From: Actinomycetes bacterium
Lineage (GTDB): Bacteria > Actinomycetota > Acidimicrobiia > Acidimicrobiales > Palsa-688
Assembly (NCBI GenBank): GCA_021808785.1
Contig: JAKBAX010000015.1
Span: 1 to 32,036 of the forward strand
Direction of reading: 5' to 3'
DNA length: 32,036 nt
Shown in pieces: positions 7,992 to 17,582 of this stretch; the stretch's first letter is position 1, and the number at the start of each line of letters is the position of its first letter. A model generated the notes under the pieces. That model ran no database searches, had not been told where the DNA came from, and was given only the letters and a program-made list of their open reading frames with translations. The position numbers were made by a program, and so were the translations under genes.

Positions 7992-9173
7992 GTGTTGCAA
8001 CTGGCCGAGGGACTGCGGGTGGTGGATGCCGACTCCCACATGACGGAGCGTCACGACCTCTTCACCGAGCGGGCCCCGAAGGGGTTCGAGGACCGGGTGC
8101 CCCATGTCGAGCACATCGACGGGATGGACATGTGGGTGATCGAGGGCAAGAGCTTCGGCAAGGCCGGCTCCGGGGGCACCATCGACCCGGAGGGCCGCAA
8201 GCACCCGTTCCGCGATTCGCAGGGCGGGTCCTGGCAGATCGGCGACGTGCACCCGGCGGCCTGGGATCCGGCCGAACGGCTGCGGCTCATGGACAGCCTG
8301 GGCATCCACGCCCAGGTGCTCTTCCCCAACGCCATCGGCCTCGGTGGTCAGAACCTGGTCAACTCCGGGATCGACCCGACCCTCATCATGCTCTGCATCG
8401 AGCTCTACAACGATGCCATGGCCGAGGTGCAGGAGGAGTCGGGCGACCGCTTCCTGCCCATGCCCATCATGCCGGCATGGGACATCGAGGCCTGTGTCCG
8501 CGAGGCCGAGCGGTGCGCGGCCATGGGCTACCGGGGGGTCAACATGACGGCCGACCCCCAGGACTCTGGTTCACCCGACCTCGGCCACCCGGCGTGGGAC
8601 CCCTTCTGGGAGGTGTGTGCCGGCATGGACCTGCCGGTGCACTTCCACATCGGGGCCAGCCAGACGGCCCTGTCGTACTTCGGCACCACCTTCTGGCCCA
8701 GCCAGGACGATTACGTCAAGCCGGCCATAGGCGGGGCGTCGCTGTTCCAGAACAACTCCCGGCTCCTGCTCAACAGCGCCTACTCGGGCATGTTCGACCG
8801 CCACCCGGGCCTGAAGATGGTCTCGGTGGAGAGCGGCATCGGGTGGGTGCCGTTCATGCTCGAGGCCATGGATTACGAGCTGGAGGAGAACGCCCCGGAG
8901 TGGTTCCACAAGCTGCAGAAGCGGCCCTCCGAGTACTTCCGCGATAATTGGTTCGCCACCTTCTGGTTCGAGACCGGCCGGGGCGACCTGCAGCATCTCA
9001 TCGACGCCGTCGGCGAGGACAAGGTCCTGTTCGAGACCGACTTCCCCCACCCGACCTGCCTGCACCCCAACCCGGTGGAGATGGTGGCGGAGAAGGTCGC
9101 CACCCTGCGCCCGGAGACCCAGCGCAAGGTGATGGGCGAGAACGCGGCCCGGCTGTACCGCATCGACTCCTGA
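7992..9173 (+). CDS. Amidohydrolase family 2 (metal-dependent TIM-barrel hydrolase)
   Basis: 'VVDADSHMTERHDLFTERAPKGFEDRVPHVE', 'LPVHFHIGAS', 'VLFETDFPHPTCLHPNPVE'. GTG at 7992 preceded by GGAGGGA; the 7170 ORF start is too far upstream. Confidence 0.88.
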   Translation: MLQLAEGLRVVDADSHMTERHDLFTERAPKGFEDRVPHVEHIDGMDMWVIEGKSFGKAGSGGTIDPEGRKHPFRDSQGGSWQIGDVHPAAWDPAERLRLMDSLGIHAQVLFPNAIGLGGQNLVNSGIDPTLIMLCIELYNDAMAEVQEESGDRFLPMPIMPAWDIEACVREAERCAAMGYRGVNMTADPQDSGSPDLGHPAWDPFWEVCAGMDLPVHFHIGASQTALSYFGTTFWPSQDDYVKPAIGGASLFQNNSRLLLNSAYSGMFDRHPGLKMVSVESGIGWVPFMLEAMDYELEENAPEWFHKLQKRPSEYFRDNWFATFWFETGRGDLQHLIDAVGEDKVLFETDFPHPTCLHPNPVEMVAEKVATLRPETQRKVMGENAARLYRIDS

Positions 9174-9197
9174 AGCCGGGCCACGTACCCTCGACCT

Positions 9198-9257
9198 GTG
9201 GATCCGCCCTCCCTACAGGCGGTAGTGGCCGACGACGCCGACCGGGCCGGCGAGTAG
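9198..9257 (+). CDS. Candidate short leaderless upstream ORF (19 aa) overlapping the acyltransferase start
   Basis: GTG...TAG encoding VDPPSLQAVVADDADRAGE. TACCCT about 6 nt upstream fits a leaderless -10. Stop TAG and next start GTG share a G (TAGTG). Confidence 0.3.
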   Translation: MDPPSLQAVVADDADRAGE

Positions 9258-11287
9258 TGTCCGCCGGCTCCTACCGACCCCAACTGGATGGGCTGCGGGC
9301 GGTGGCCATCGCCATGGTCGTGGCCTACCACCTGGGCTACCTGCGAGGTGGATGGATCGGCGTCGATCTGTTCTTCGTCCTGTCCGGCTACCTGATCACG
9401 TCGATCCTCCTCCACCAGCCCGATCACGGCATCAATCGCCTCGGTCGTTTCTGGGCCCGGCGGGCCCGGCGGCTGCTGCCCGCGGTCCTCCTGGTGCTGA
9501 GCGTGGTCCTGGTGTACGGCTGGGCCGGGGGCCCCGGCGTGGTGCCCGCTCAGCTGCGGGCGCCGGCGTTGGCCACGGTCTTCTACGGGGCCAACTGGCA
9601 GCAGATCATCGCCGGCCACAGCTACTTCGCCAGTTTCCGCGCGCCCAACCCGTTCCAACACACCTGGTCGCTGGCCATCGAGGAGCAGTACTACCTGGTG
9701 TGGCCCCTCCTCCTCGGACTGCTCGGGCGCCTGAGCCGGTCACGCCCGGGCCGGCCCCGGCCGGCGGTGCTCGTCGTCGTCGGCGTCCTGGCGGTCGTCT
9801 CCATGGCGTGGATGGGGGCGGCCGCCCACCTCTTCGGGGCCAACCGGGCCTACCTCGGCACCGACACCCGGGCCTGGGAGCTGCTGGGCGGGGGCCTCTT
9901 GGCCATGATCTGGCCCGCCTACGAGGAGGGCACGGGAGGGCGGGCGTGGGCTTTCCTGGCTCCCCTCGGCCTGGCCGGAGTCGTGGCCGGGGCGGTGGTC
10001 GCCGGCGGGCCGCCGGCTTGGGTCTGGGATGGAGGTCTGGTGGCCATCGCCGCGTGCGGCGGCCTGGCCATCGTCGGCAGTGTCCGCCACCCGGCCGGCT
10101 TGCTGGTCCGCCTGCTGGCATCGGGACCCCTGCGCTGGCTCGGCCTGGTGTCGTACAGCCTCTACCTGTGGCACTGGCCGGTGATCGTCTTGATGACGCC
10201 GGACAACACCGGCCTGGGCGGCGCCGCCCTGCTCACGGTTCGAGTCGTGGCGATGCTGGCGGCGGCGGGGCTCAGCTACTACCTCGTGGAGAGCCCGCTG
10301 CGCCGGATGGACTGGGCCGGGCTCGGGCGGCGACTCCGGGTACCGGCCTTCAGCTTCTGGTCGGCCGGTCTGATCGGGGCCACCATACTGACGGTGGCGG
10401 CCACCGTCGGGCCGCCTCGGGCCGGCACCGGGCAGCTGGCCCTCTCGGCGGCCACGAACCGCCCGAGCCCGCATCCCCAGGCCGGGCTGGGCCCGGTGGT
10501 CCTGGCGTCGGGACCGGCCGCCGACCCCTACCGGGTGTGGCTGTTCGGCGACAGCGTCATGAAGGATGCGTCACCGGGCATCCGGGCCGCCCTGGACGCG
10601 ACGGGGAGAGTGACGGTGGTGGCCAACACCAGCTTCGGGGGTTGGGGGACATCCACCGACCGGGCCTGGCCCGGCGACGTCCTCCCCACCGTGGCCCGGA
10701 CCCACCCGCAGATCGCCATCGGCACCTGGTCCTGGGACGACACCCAGGCGCAGCAGGATCCGAGCGGTTACACCGCTCGACTGGAGTCGGCACTACGTAC
10801 TCTCACCGGTCCGCGCTTTGGCATACAGCTCGTAGTCCTGGTGCAGTTCCCGCAGCCCGGCCCGGTGAACGCCGTCGCCGATCCGGCGGCCCGCTACGCC
10901 GGCTGGGCCCAGCAGACCTCGGTCCAGGACGCGTGGGATGCGGCGGCCCGACGGGCCGCGGCCGCCTTTCCCGGCCGGGCCCTCTACGTGACCACCGACC
11001 AGTTGTTCGCTCCGGGCGGCCGCTTCTACACGTGGTTCCCCACCACCGGGGGAGCCTGGGTGCGGGCCCGCAAGCTCGACAACGCCCATTTCTGCCCGCT
11101 CGGGGCGGCCGAGTTCGGGCGGCTATTGACCAACGATCTCTCCGAGCTGTTCCACCTGCCCGGACCGGTGCCGGGCTGGCAGTACGGGTCGTGGACCCGC
11201 GACCCTCGCTACAACGATCCTCCCGGCGCCTGCCCCGCCGATCACCCGCCACCGGGTTACCGGGGTCTGGCCGTCCCCCCCGGCTGA
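9257..11287 (+). CDS. Acyltransferase family 3 (OafA/YrhL-like) membrane protein with C-terminal SGNH domain
   Basis: 'YRPQLDGLRAVAIAMVVAYHLGYLRGGWIGVDLFFVLSGYLITSIL' plus many TM segments; C-terminal 'VWLFGDSVMKDASPG' and 'LDNAHFCPLGAAEFG' (GDS and DxxH). Confidence 0.92.
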   Translation: MSAGSYRPQLDGLRAVAIAMVVAYHLGYLRGGWIGVDLFFVLSGYLITSILLHQPDHGINRLGRFWARRARRLLPAVLLVLSVVLVYGWAGGPGVVPAQLRAPALATVFYGANWQQIIAGHSYFASFRAPNPFQHTWSLAIEEQYYLVWPLLLGLLGRLSRSRPGRPRPAVLVVVGVLAVVSMAWMGAAAHLFGANRAYLGTDTRAWELLGGGLLAMIWPAYEEGTGGRAWAFLAPLGLAGVVAGAVVAGGPPAWVWDGGLVAIAACGGLAIVGSVRHPAGLLVRLLASGPLRWLGLVSYSLYLWHWPVIVLMTPDNTGLGGAALLTVRVVAMLAAAGLSYYLVESPLRRMDWAGLGRRLRVPAFSFWSAGLIGATILTVAATVGPPRAGTGQLALSAATNRPSPHPQAGLGPVVLASGPAADPYRVWLFGDSVMKDASPGIRAALDATGRVTVVANTSFGGWGTSTDRAWPGDVLPTVARTHPQIAIGTWSWDDTQAQQDPSGYTARLESALRTLTGPRFGIQLVVLVQFPQPGPVNAVADPAARYAGWAQQTSVQDAWDAAARRAAAAFPGRALYVTTDQLFAPGGRFYTWFPTTGGAWVRARKLDNAHFCPLGAAEFGRLLTNDLSELFHLPGPVPGWQYGSWTRDPRYNDPPGACPADHPPPGYRGLAVPPG

Positions 11288-12009
11288 CCGCTCGTCGGAT
11301 CATCGACGGTCGTAGACGAGCTTCCAGCCGGCTGACGCGACACGAATTCGTTGACCAAGTCGGCCAGCTGCTCGGGCTGGGTGACCATGACGGTGTGACC
11401 GGCGTCGATGGTCCGCCGCTCGACGTGGGGGCCCAGGTTGGCGGCCATCCGGGCGGCCAGCTCCGGGGGGACCGGTACGTCGGCGCTCATGTCGACATAG
11501 AGGGTCGGGATGCCACGCGGGTACCCGCTCAGGGCGGCGTTCATGAGCGCCACCGCCTCGGGGACCAGCCCGCCATAGTGTTCGGCCCACTGGTCGTCGG
11601 TCATGTCGTTGCCGAACAGGGCGCGGGCCCGTTCCTCGGTCATGTCGGTCATTGCGTCGAGGGGCTCTCCGAACATGACGATCGAGGCGTTCGAGCCCGG
11701 GGGCGGCACCAGGGCTCCCACCAATACCAGATGGGTGACCCGGTCCGGATGGCGGTAGGCGGTTTCGGTGGCCGTGACCCCACCGAGGGAATGAGCGACC
11801 AGAGCGAAACGGGCGAAGCCGGCCCGCTCGGCTTCTTCGAGCACCGCGTCGACGCAATCGCCCAGCGTCACCGTGTCGAGCGGCGCCGGCCGTGACCCCC
11901 GCCCCGGCAGGTCCACGGCCCGGACCGGCACGTCGATCAGAGGGACGATCAGCTTCCAACAGGCCCCGGTGTGCAGTCCTCCGTGCACCAGCACCATCCC
12001 GTCAGTCAT
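11257..12009 (-). CDS. Alpha/beta hydrolase
   Basis: 'MVLVHGGLHTGACWKLIVPLIDVPVRAVDLPGRGSRP', nucleophile elbow 'LVAHSLGGVTATE', 'TIDAGHTVMVTQPEQLADLVNEF'. Confidence 0.93.
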   Translation of the reverse strand: MTDGMVLVHGGLHTGACWKLIVPLIDVPVRAVDLPGRGSRPAPLDTVTLGDCVDAVLEEAERAGFARFALVAHSLGGVTATETAYRHPDRVTHLVLVGALVPPPGSNASIVMFGEPLDAMTDMTEERARALFGNDMTDDQWAEHYGGLVPEAVALMNAALSGYPRGIPTLYVDMSADVPVPPELAARMAANLGPHVERRTIDAGHTVMVTQPEQLADLVNEFVSRQPAGSSSTTVDDPTSGQPGGTARPR

Positions 12010-12180
12010 CGGTCCGGCCCCCTCCAGTCCTGTCGTCGACCGCTCCGCCGGCGGACCCTACCCCACCCGGCCGGGCCGCTCAGGAGACCGAGCGGTACCT
12101 GCTGGCAGGCCGACTCAGGGGCGGTCCAGGTGACCGGCGTCTTACTCGGAACTTCTGGGCTATGAGCCCGTGCTGACGTC

Positions 12181-14715
12181 TCACTCTGGCCCGCCTTGCA
12201 CCCGGATACCGACTCGATGGGCGAGGTCGTCCGAGGCTCGCCCGATGAGCAGGTCGTAGTCACCCGGATCGAGCTGCCATCCGGTCGGTCTGGGGCCCGC
12301 CGGCTCGCCCTGGCCGGGCAGGAAGCTGATGGGCTGGCGAGCCCGGACCTCTTCGTAATCGGCCTGGCCCGGATCCCAGTAGGAGAACGACCGGCCGTCG
12401 AGGACCAGCTCCACCGTCGTCGACTGGCCGGCGTCGAGGCGGACCTTGGCAAAGGCCACCAGCTCCTTGGCCGGCCGCACCAGACGGGACTCTCGGGGGC
12501 TGACGTAGCACTGCACGACCTCGCTCCCCCGGCGAGCTCCGGTGTTGGTCACCTGGACCGTCACCGTGAGCTGTTCCCCGGCCCGCAAGACGGTGTTCGA
12601 CGGTGCCGGGGGGCCGATGTCGAAGCTCGTGTAGCTCAGCCCGTGGCCGAAGGCGAAGAGGGGGGTGATGCACCGGTGGTCGTAGCCCCGGTAGCCCATG
12701 AAGAGACCCTCGCCATAGCGCAGCTCCCCGTTCTCACCCGGGAAATTGTCGTAGGACGGGTTGTGCTCGAGCCGATGGGGGATCGTGGCCGCCAGCCGAC
12801 CGCCCGGCTCGGACCGACCCAACAGCACATCGACCACTGCGCGGTCCATCTCCTGCCCGCCGAACCAGCACTGCAGCACGGCCCCCACCTCGTCCACCCA
12901 TGGCATCGAGACCGGCGCCCCGGCATTGATCACGACGACGGTACGACGGTTGACAGCCGCCACCCGCGTGATCAGCTCGTCCTGGCGCCCCGGAAGCCCC
13001 AACGTGGTCCGGTCGCGCCCTTCGGTCTCCCATTCGGCCGTGGTACCGACGAAGACGATCGCCGCGTCACACTGCTCGGCCGCAATGACCGCTCGGTCGA
13101 GCAGCCGGTCGGCATCCACGGTCCGGAACCCGACCTTGAACCCGGCCAGCAGGGCTTCGTGGCGGTCGAACTCGACGACGATCTCGTAGGACCTACCCTC
13201 GATGAGGTCGAGCTCGGCGGTGAGATCCCTGCTGGCCATACCGAAGAAGTCGACCCCGCCCCCAGGCGGCGGGTCGGACACGCCGTCGAGCAGGAGGTCA
13301 CCGTCGAGGTAGACACGGGCCCGGCCGCTCTGGGCCAGGGCCAGCTCGAACCGGCCGCCCTCGTCGGCGACCACGGCCCCCCGCACCCGCATGCACCACG
13401 GTCCCTCGGGATACCCCTGTGCCATCGAGTTGAACGCGACCACCCTGAGCTCGTCGAGGTGGTGGGAGCTGTGCACCTGCCCCAGCGGCGACTGACCCTC
13501 GAAGACCTCCGCCACGAATCCGTCCGGGGCCCGCAGCACGTTCCGGCCGATCGTCGTAGCCGACCGGTCGACCTCGCATCCCCGCTCCAGCATCAGCTGC
13601 GCCTCCCCGACGGCGGCGGCCAGCGCGTCGCGGAACACGACCGGCCGGTGCGGCACCACTCCGGCGGAGCCACCGCCGACCATCTGACCATCCAGGGCGT
13701 GCATGCCGAGCACCGCGATGCGGTCGGACCCTGTAGGGGCCAGTGGCAGCACCCCGTCGTTGGTCAGCAGCACCGTGGCCTCGGCGGCGGCCCGCCGGAT
13801 CAGGCCGAGATCGTCGGGCGAGGGAGGATTCGGGGCCACTGGCTGGGTCGGGGCGTCGAGGGCCCCGATACGGTCCAGTCCGCCGAGCAACCGGCGCACC
13901 GCCTGGTCGAGATCCTTCTCCTCGACCCGGCCCTCCTGGATGGACTCGACCACCTTCGAGCCGAGCGATCGACCTGGACCGGGCATCTCCAGATCCAGGC
14001 CGGAGGCCAGGGACTCCCCGGCATTCACGACGGCGAACCAGTCGGTCATCACCAGACCCTCGAAGCCCCACTCGTCGCGCAGGATGTCGAGGAGGAACGA
14101 CGGCTGCTCGACCAACCAGCGGCCATTGAGCCGGTTGTAGGCGGTCATGATGCCGAGAGCCCGGCCCTCCCGAACCGCCATCTCGAACGGTCGCAGGTAC
14201 AGCTCCCGCAGCGAACGCTCATCGATGACCGAGCTGATCGAGTTGCGTTCGAACTCGGCATCATTACCCACAAAGTGCTTGACGGTGGCGAACACCCCCT
14301 CGGCTTGGACGCCGCGGGTGTAGCCGGCGGCCAGCTTCCCGGTCAGGAACGGGTCCTCCGAGTAGCACTCGAAGTTGCGCCCCGCGAGCGGGGAGCGCTG
14401 CAGGTTGACGGTCGGCGCCAGGATGCCGCGGCAGCCACGATCCAGTGCCTCGCGGCCTACCAGGCCTCCGAGCTCGGCCGCCAGATCGGGATCCCAGCTG
14501 GCCCCGATGGCCGACCCACAGGGGATGCACGTCGATGACGGACCCCCGATGCCGGGGTAGCTCTCGCCCCTTGCTCCAGAGGGGCCGTCGGTCACCCGCA
14601 CCTTCGGGATGCCGAGCCTCTCGACCGCGACCAGCGAGAACATGTCCTCTCCGGCGGTGAGAGACGCCTTCTCCTCCAGGGTCAAAGACGCCATGAGCGC
14701 ATCGATATCTGCCAT
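12181..14715 (-). CDS. Glycoside hydrolase family 3 beta-glucosidase with PA14-like insertion and C-terminal Fn3-like domain
   Basis: 'GIMTAYNRLNGRWLVEQPSFLLDILRDEWGFEGLVMTDWFAV' (GH3 nucleophile region), 'GSAGVVPHRPVVFRDAL', PA14-like 'GGRFELALAQSGRARVYLDGDLLLDG'. No evident signal peptide. Confidence 0.93.
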   Translation of the reverse strand: MADIDALMASLTLEEKASLTAGEDMFSLVAVERLGIPKVRVTDGPSGARGESYPGIGGPSSTCIPCGSAIGASWDPDLAAELGGLVGREALDRGCRGILAPTVNLQRSPLAGRNFECYSEDPFLTGKLAAGYTRGVQAEGVFATVKHFVGNDAEFERNSISSVIDERSLRELYLRPFEMAVREGRALGIMTAYNRLNGRWLVEQPSFLLDILRDEWGFEGLVMTDWFAVVNAGESLASGLDLEMPGPGRSLGSKVVESIQEGRVEEKDLDQAVRRLLGGLDRIGALDAPTQPVAPNPPSPDDLGLIRRAAAEATVLLTNDGVLPLAPTGSDRIAVLGMHALDGQMVGGGSAGVVPHRPVVFRDALAAAVGEAQLMLERGCEVDRSATTIGRNVLRAPDGFVAEVFEGQSPLGQVHSSHHLDELRVVAFNSMAQGYPEGPWCMRVRGAVVADEGGRFELALAQSGRARVYLDGDLLLDGVSDPPPGGGVDFFGMASRDLTAELDLIEGRSYEIVVEFDRHEALLAGFKVGFRTVDADRLLDRAVIAAEQCDAAIVFVGTTAEWETEGRDRTTLGLPGRQDELITRVAAVNRRTVVVINAGAPVSMPWVDEVGAVLQCWFGGQEMDRAVVDVLLGRSEPGGRLAATIPHRLEHNPSYDNFPGENGELRYGEGLFMGYRGYDHRCITPLFAFGHGLSYTSFDIGPPAPSNTVLRAGEQLTVTVQVTNTGARRGSEVVQCYVSPRESRLVRPAKELVAFAKVRLDAGQSTTVELVLDGRSFSYWDPGQADYEEVRARQPISFLPGQGEPAGPRPTGWQLDPGDYDLLIGRASDDLAHRVGIRVQGGPE

Positions 14716-14740
14716 GTGTGGCCTCCGCGTGATTGATTGA

Positions 14741-17581
14741 TCAGGTTGCGACGCGGGAGCTGTCGCTCCGGGTGATGGCCCGCTCGTCGGTGCCGAGATA
14801 GCTGGCGATGACCCGGGGATCGTTGCGCACCTGCTGCGGGTCGCCTTCGGAGATGATCTGACCCGCCTCGAGGCAGTAGACCCGGTTGCTGATCGCCATG
14901 ATGAAAGGCATGTCGTGCTCGATGACCAGCATCGAGGCGCCCAGTTCCCGCCGGATCTCCACTAGGAGCGGTCCGAACGCCTCGGTCTCGCGCTGGGCCA
15001 CCCCGGCGGTCGGCTCGTCCAGGCAGAGCACCCGGGCCGACATGGCGACAAGCCCGGCCATCTCGACGATTCGGCGCGTGCCCGTCGACAGGTCGCTCAG
15101 ATAGTGCTCGGCGTAGCGACCGAGCCCCAGGAAGGTCAGGATCTCCGATGTCTCGGCCCGTTGGGCCCGCTCGGCTCGCACCTGGTGGGGCAGGACCAGC
15201 GCGGTGGAGAGCAGACCGGTACGCCGGCGGGATTCGAGGGCGACCTGGACCGTCTCGCGCACGGTGAGCTCGGGGAAGAGCCGAGCGGCCTGGAAGGTGC
15301 GGCCGAGACCGCGGCGGGCCCGTCCCTCGGGGGAGGTGTGCGAGACATCCTCGCCCAGCAGCTCGACCCGACCCCGGGCCGCAAGGAAGCCTCCGATGGC
15401 GTTCATGAGGGTGGACTTGCCCGCCCCGTTGGCCCCGATCAGACCGACGATCTCGTCACCGGCGATGCGGATGGACACCCCACCGACGGCGGTCAGGCCG
15501 CCGAAACGCACTTCCACGGTGTCCGTCGCCAGGGCGTCGCTCCCCGGCTCCAGCGGCGCGGCGCGTCCGCGGGCGAGTGCGGATGCCACGGCGGGGGGCT
15601 TCGTGGTGGCCGTGGCCGGTACCCGGGGGCCCGCCCAGTCGATGACCGCCTCGCGGAGCCGGTAACCGACGCCGACCAGCCCGGTCGGGAAGTAGAGGAG
15701 CAGCAGGAGGAGGCCGAGGCTCGACGTGAGCAGCCCGACCAGCGCGTTGGTCGGGTCGAAGGCAGGCAGCCCCACGATCCAGAGCGCGCCGAGGACCGGA
15801 CCGGTCGTCGAACCCAGCCCACCGATGACCACCAGGGAGATCAGCGCCAGCGAGTCGGTGACCTGAAACTTCTCCGCGAAGTCCACCTGCTGCACCACTC
15901 CGGCGAAGAGGGCACCACCGAGCCCGGCCAGCGCACCCGCCAGCGCAAATGCCTGCACCTTGACCCGGGCCGGCGACACGGTGTATGCCGCCGCGCTCTC
16001 CGGATTATCCCTGACCGCGATCATGGCCCGACCCACTCCGGACCGGCGCAGTCTGGCCACCAGGACGAGGACCAGGATCAGGACCACCAGAACGGCGTAG
16101 TAGTAGGAGCGCTCGGAGCCCAACGACAGGCCGAACAGCCGGCCCCGGGGGAACAGTTCGCTTCCCTGCGCGTGACCGTTGAGGACCGGCCGGTTGTAGA
16201 AGTACTCCTCCGCGGCCAACCCGAATGCAAAGGTGGAAACGGCCAGCAGGAGACCGCGCACGCGCAGCGATCCCACGCCGATCACCACCGCCAGCAGCGC
16301 CGTCACCACCACTGCGATGGCGATCGAAACCCAAAACGGCTCGCCTGTGAAGGCAGTGTTGATGATCCGGGTGCTCCCCCAGCCGATGTCGAGCGACATC
16401 CCCTGCCGGAGGCTGGCCGCCAGGAGGGCCCCGATACCGGCGAAAGCCATCTGGCCCAGCGACACCTGACCGGACCAGCCGGTGAGGACCGTGAGCGAGG
16501 TTCCGCAGATGGCGAAGGCCAGGACGAAGGCGTAGGTCTGGATCCTCGACGGCTCGGTCACCACCAGCGGAAGCATCACTGCGACCACAGTCAGTACCAG
16601 CACACCGGAGCGGTCCAGGAGGCGCATCCACCAGAGCCCCCTGAGATGTTCCGGTACCGGCCGGCGCTTGGGGGAGAAGGCGAACTGGTGGACGCCCTCC
16701 GACGTGTCCCGGCTCTGGAACCAGACCGCGATCAATACACCGACGAGGACCAGGACGTCGATGAGACCGGGCGTGTTGAGGTAGTTGAAGCCGATGAGGG
16801 AATCGGCCAGCTCGATGACGACCGCCGCCACCAGCGTCCGGCGGAAGGACCTCATGCCGCCGATCACCGCTGCGGCCAGGGCTCGGACCAGGGTGTCGGG
16901 CCCGAAGTTGGTGATGGTGCCGGCCGTACCGGTCGTACCGGCAACCAGGATGAGCGCGACCGAAGACAGCAACCCGGCGATGCCCCAGACCATCGTGGAT
17001 ACCAGCTTCGGGTTGACACCCGAGAGCCGGGTCAAGTCGCTGTTGCTGGCCGATGCCTTCACCGTCTTGCCTACGTCGGTGCGGGCCAGGAACCACGAGA
17101 GGGCGAGCATGGCGAGCGGGGCGACGACGATGATCGATATCTGGGGGCCGCCGATCTGCAGACCCCCGACGCTCCAGGTGCTGCCCAACGGCACCGGGAA
17201 CCGGGCGCTGCCGTCGGACACGGAGGGGTAGGCCGTGGCCACGGTGAGGGCCAGCTGGGAGATGCCGATGGTGGCCACCAGGACGATTACCCGGGGCGCG
17301 TTGAACAGCCGGCGGATGACGGCGAGCTCGACGATGACCGCGAATACCGTGCCGACCGTCAGCGCCACCGGGAGGGACACCCAGAACGGGACGTGGTACT
17401 GCACGTCCATGAGCGCCAGCAGGCCGGCGGCCACCACGCCCATGTTGCCGACCGCGAAGTTGATGACACGGGTGGCGCGGAAGATCAGGACTATGCCGAT
17501 GGCCAGCAGACCGATCCCCAGACCGTTGATCAGACCGTTGAAGACGACCTGCTTGGTGATCCACGCGGAAGCGAGCAGCAT
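14741..17581 (-). CDS. Fused branched-chain-amino-acid-type ABC transporter: LivH-like permease + LivM-like permease + LivG-like ATPase
   Basis: 946 aa from ATG 17581. LivH-like N-terminus 'VVFNGLINGLGIGLLAIGIVLIFRATRVINFAVGNMG', LivM-like 'LTVLTGWSGQVSLGQMAFAGIGALLAA', LivG-like Walker A 'GLIGANGAGKSTLMNAIGGF', signature 'LSTGTRR', Walker B 'VLCLDEPTAG', 'VIEHDM'. The 17614 start would overlap the upstream gene. Confidence 0.92.
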   Translation of the reverse strand: MLLASAWITKQVVFNGLINGLGIGLLAIGIVLIFRATRVINFAVGNMGVVAAGLLALMDVQYHVPFWVSLPVALTVGTVFAVIVELAVIRRLFNAPRVIVLVATIGISQLALTVATAYPSVSDGSARFPVPLGSTWSVGGLQIGGPQISIIVVAPLAMLALSWFLARTDVGKTVKASASNSDLTRLSGVNPKLVSTMVWGIAGLLSSVALILVAGTTGTAGTITNFGPDTLVRALAAAVIGGMRSFRRTLVAAVVIELADSLIGFNYLNTPGLIDVLVLVGVLIAVWFQSRDTSEGVHQFAFSPKRRPVPEHLRGLWWMRLLDRSGVLVLTVVAVMLPLVVTEPSRIQTYAFVLAFAICGTSLTVLTGWSGQVSLGQMAFAGIGALLAASLRQGMSLDIGWGSTRIINTAFTGEPFWVSIAIAVVVTALLAVVIGVGSLRVRGLLLAVSTFAFGLAAEEYFYNRPVLNGHAQGSELFPRGRLFGLSLGSERSYYYAVLVVLILVLVLVARLRRSGVGRAMIAVRDNPESAAAYTVSPARVKVQAFALAGALAGLGGALFAGVVQQVDFAEKFQVTDSLALISLVVIGGLGSTTGPVLGALWIVGLPAFDPTNALVGLLTSSLGLLLLLLYFPTGLVGVGYRLREAVIDWAGPRVPATATTKPPAVASALARGRAAPLEPGSDALATDTVEVRFGGLTAVGGVSIRIAGDEIVGLIGANGAGKSTLMNAIGGFLAARGRVELLGEDVSHTSPEGRARRGLGRTFQAARLFPELTVRETVQVALESRRRTGLLSTALVLPHQVRAERAQRAETSEILTFLGLGRYAEHYLSDLSTGTRRIVEMAGLVAMSARVLCLDEPTAGVAQRETEAFGPLLVEIRRELGASMLVIEHDMPFIMAISNRVYCLEAGQIISEGDPQQVRNDPRVIASYLGTDERAITRSDSSRVAT

Positions 17582-17582
17582 G

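Noticed and set aside
9352-11895. 847-aa plus-strand ORF overlapping the acyltransferase
   Set aside because: Out-of-frame, R/G/P/A-rich translation over a clear acyltransferase; shadow ORF.
12157-12169. GGGCT-ATG-AGCCC hairpin downstream of GH3, considered as a terminator
   Set aside because: Only a 5-bp stem with no U-tract; likely chance.
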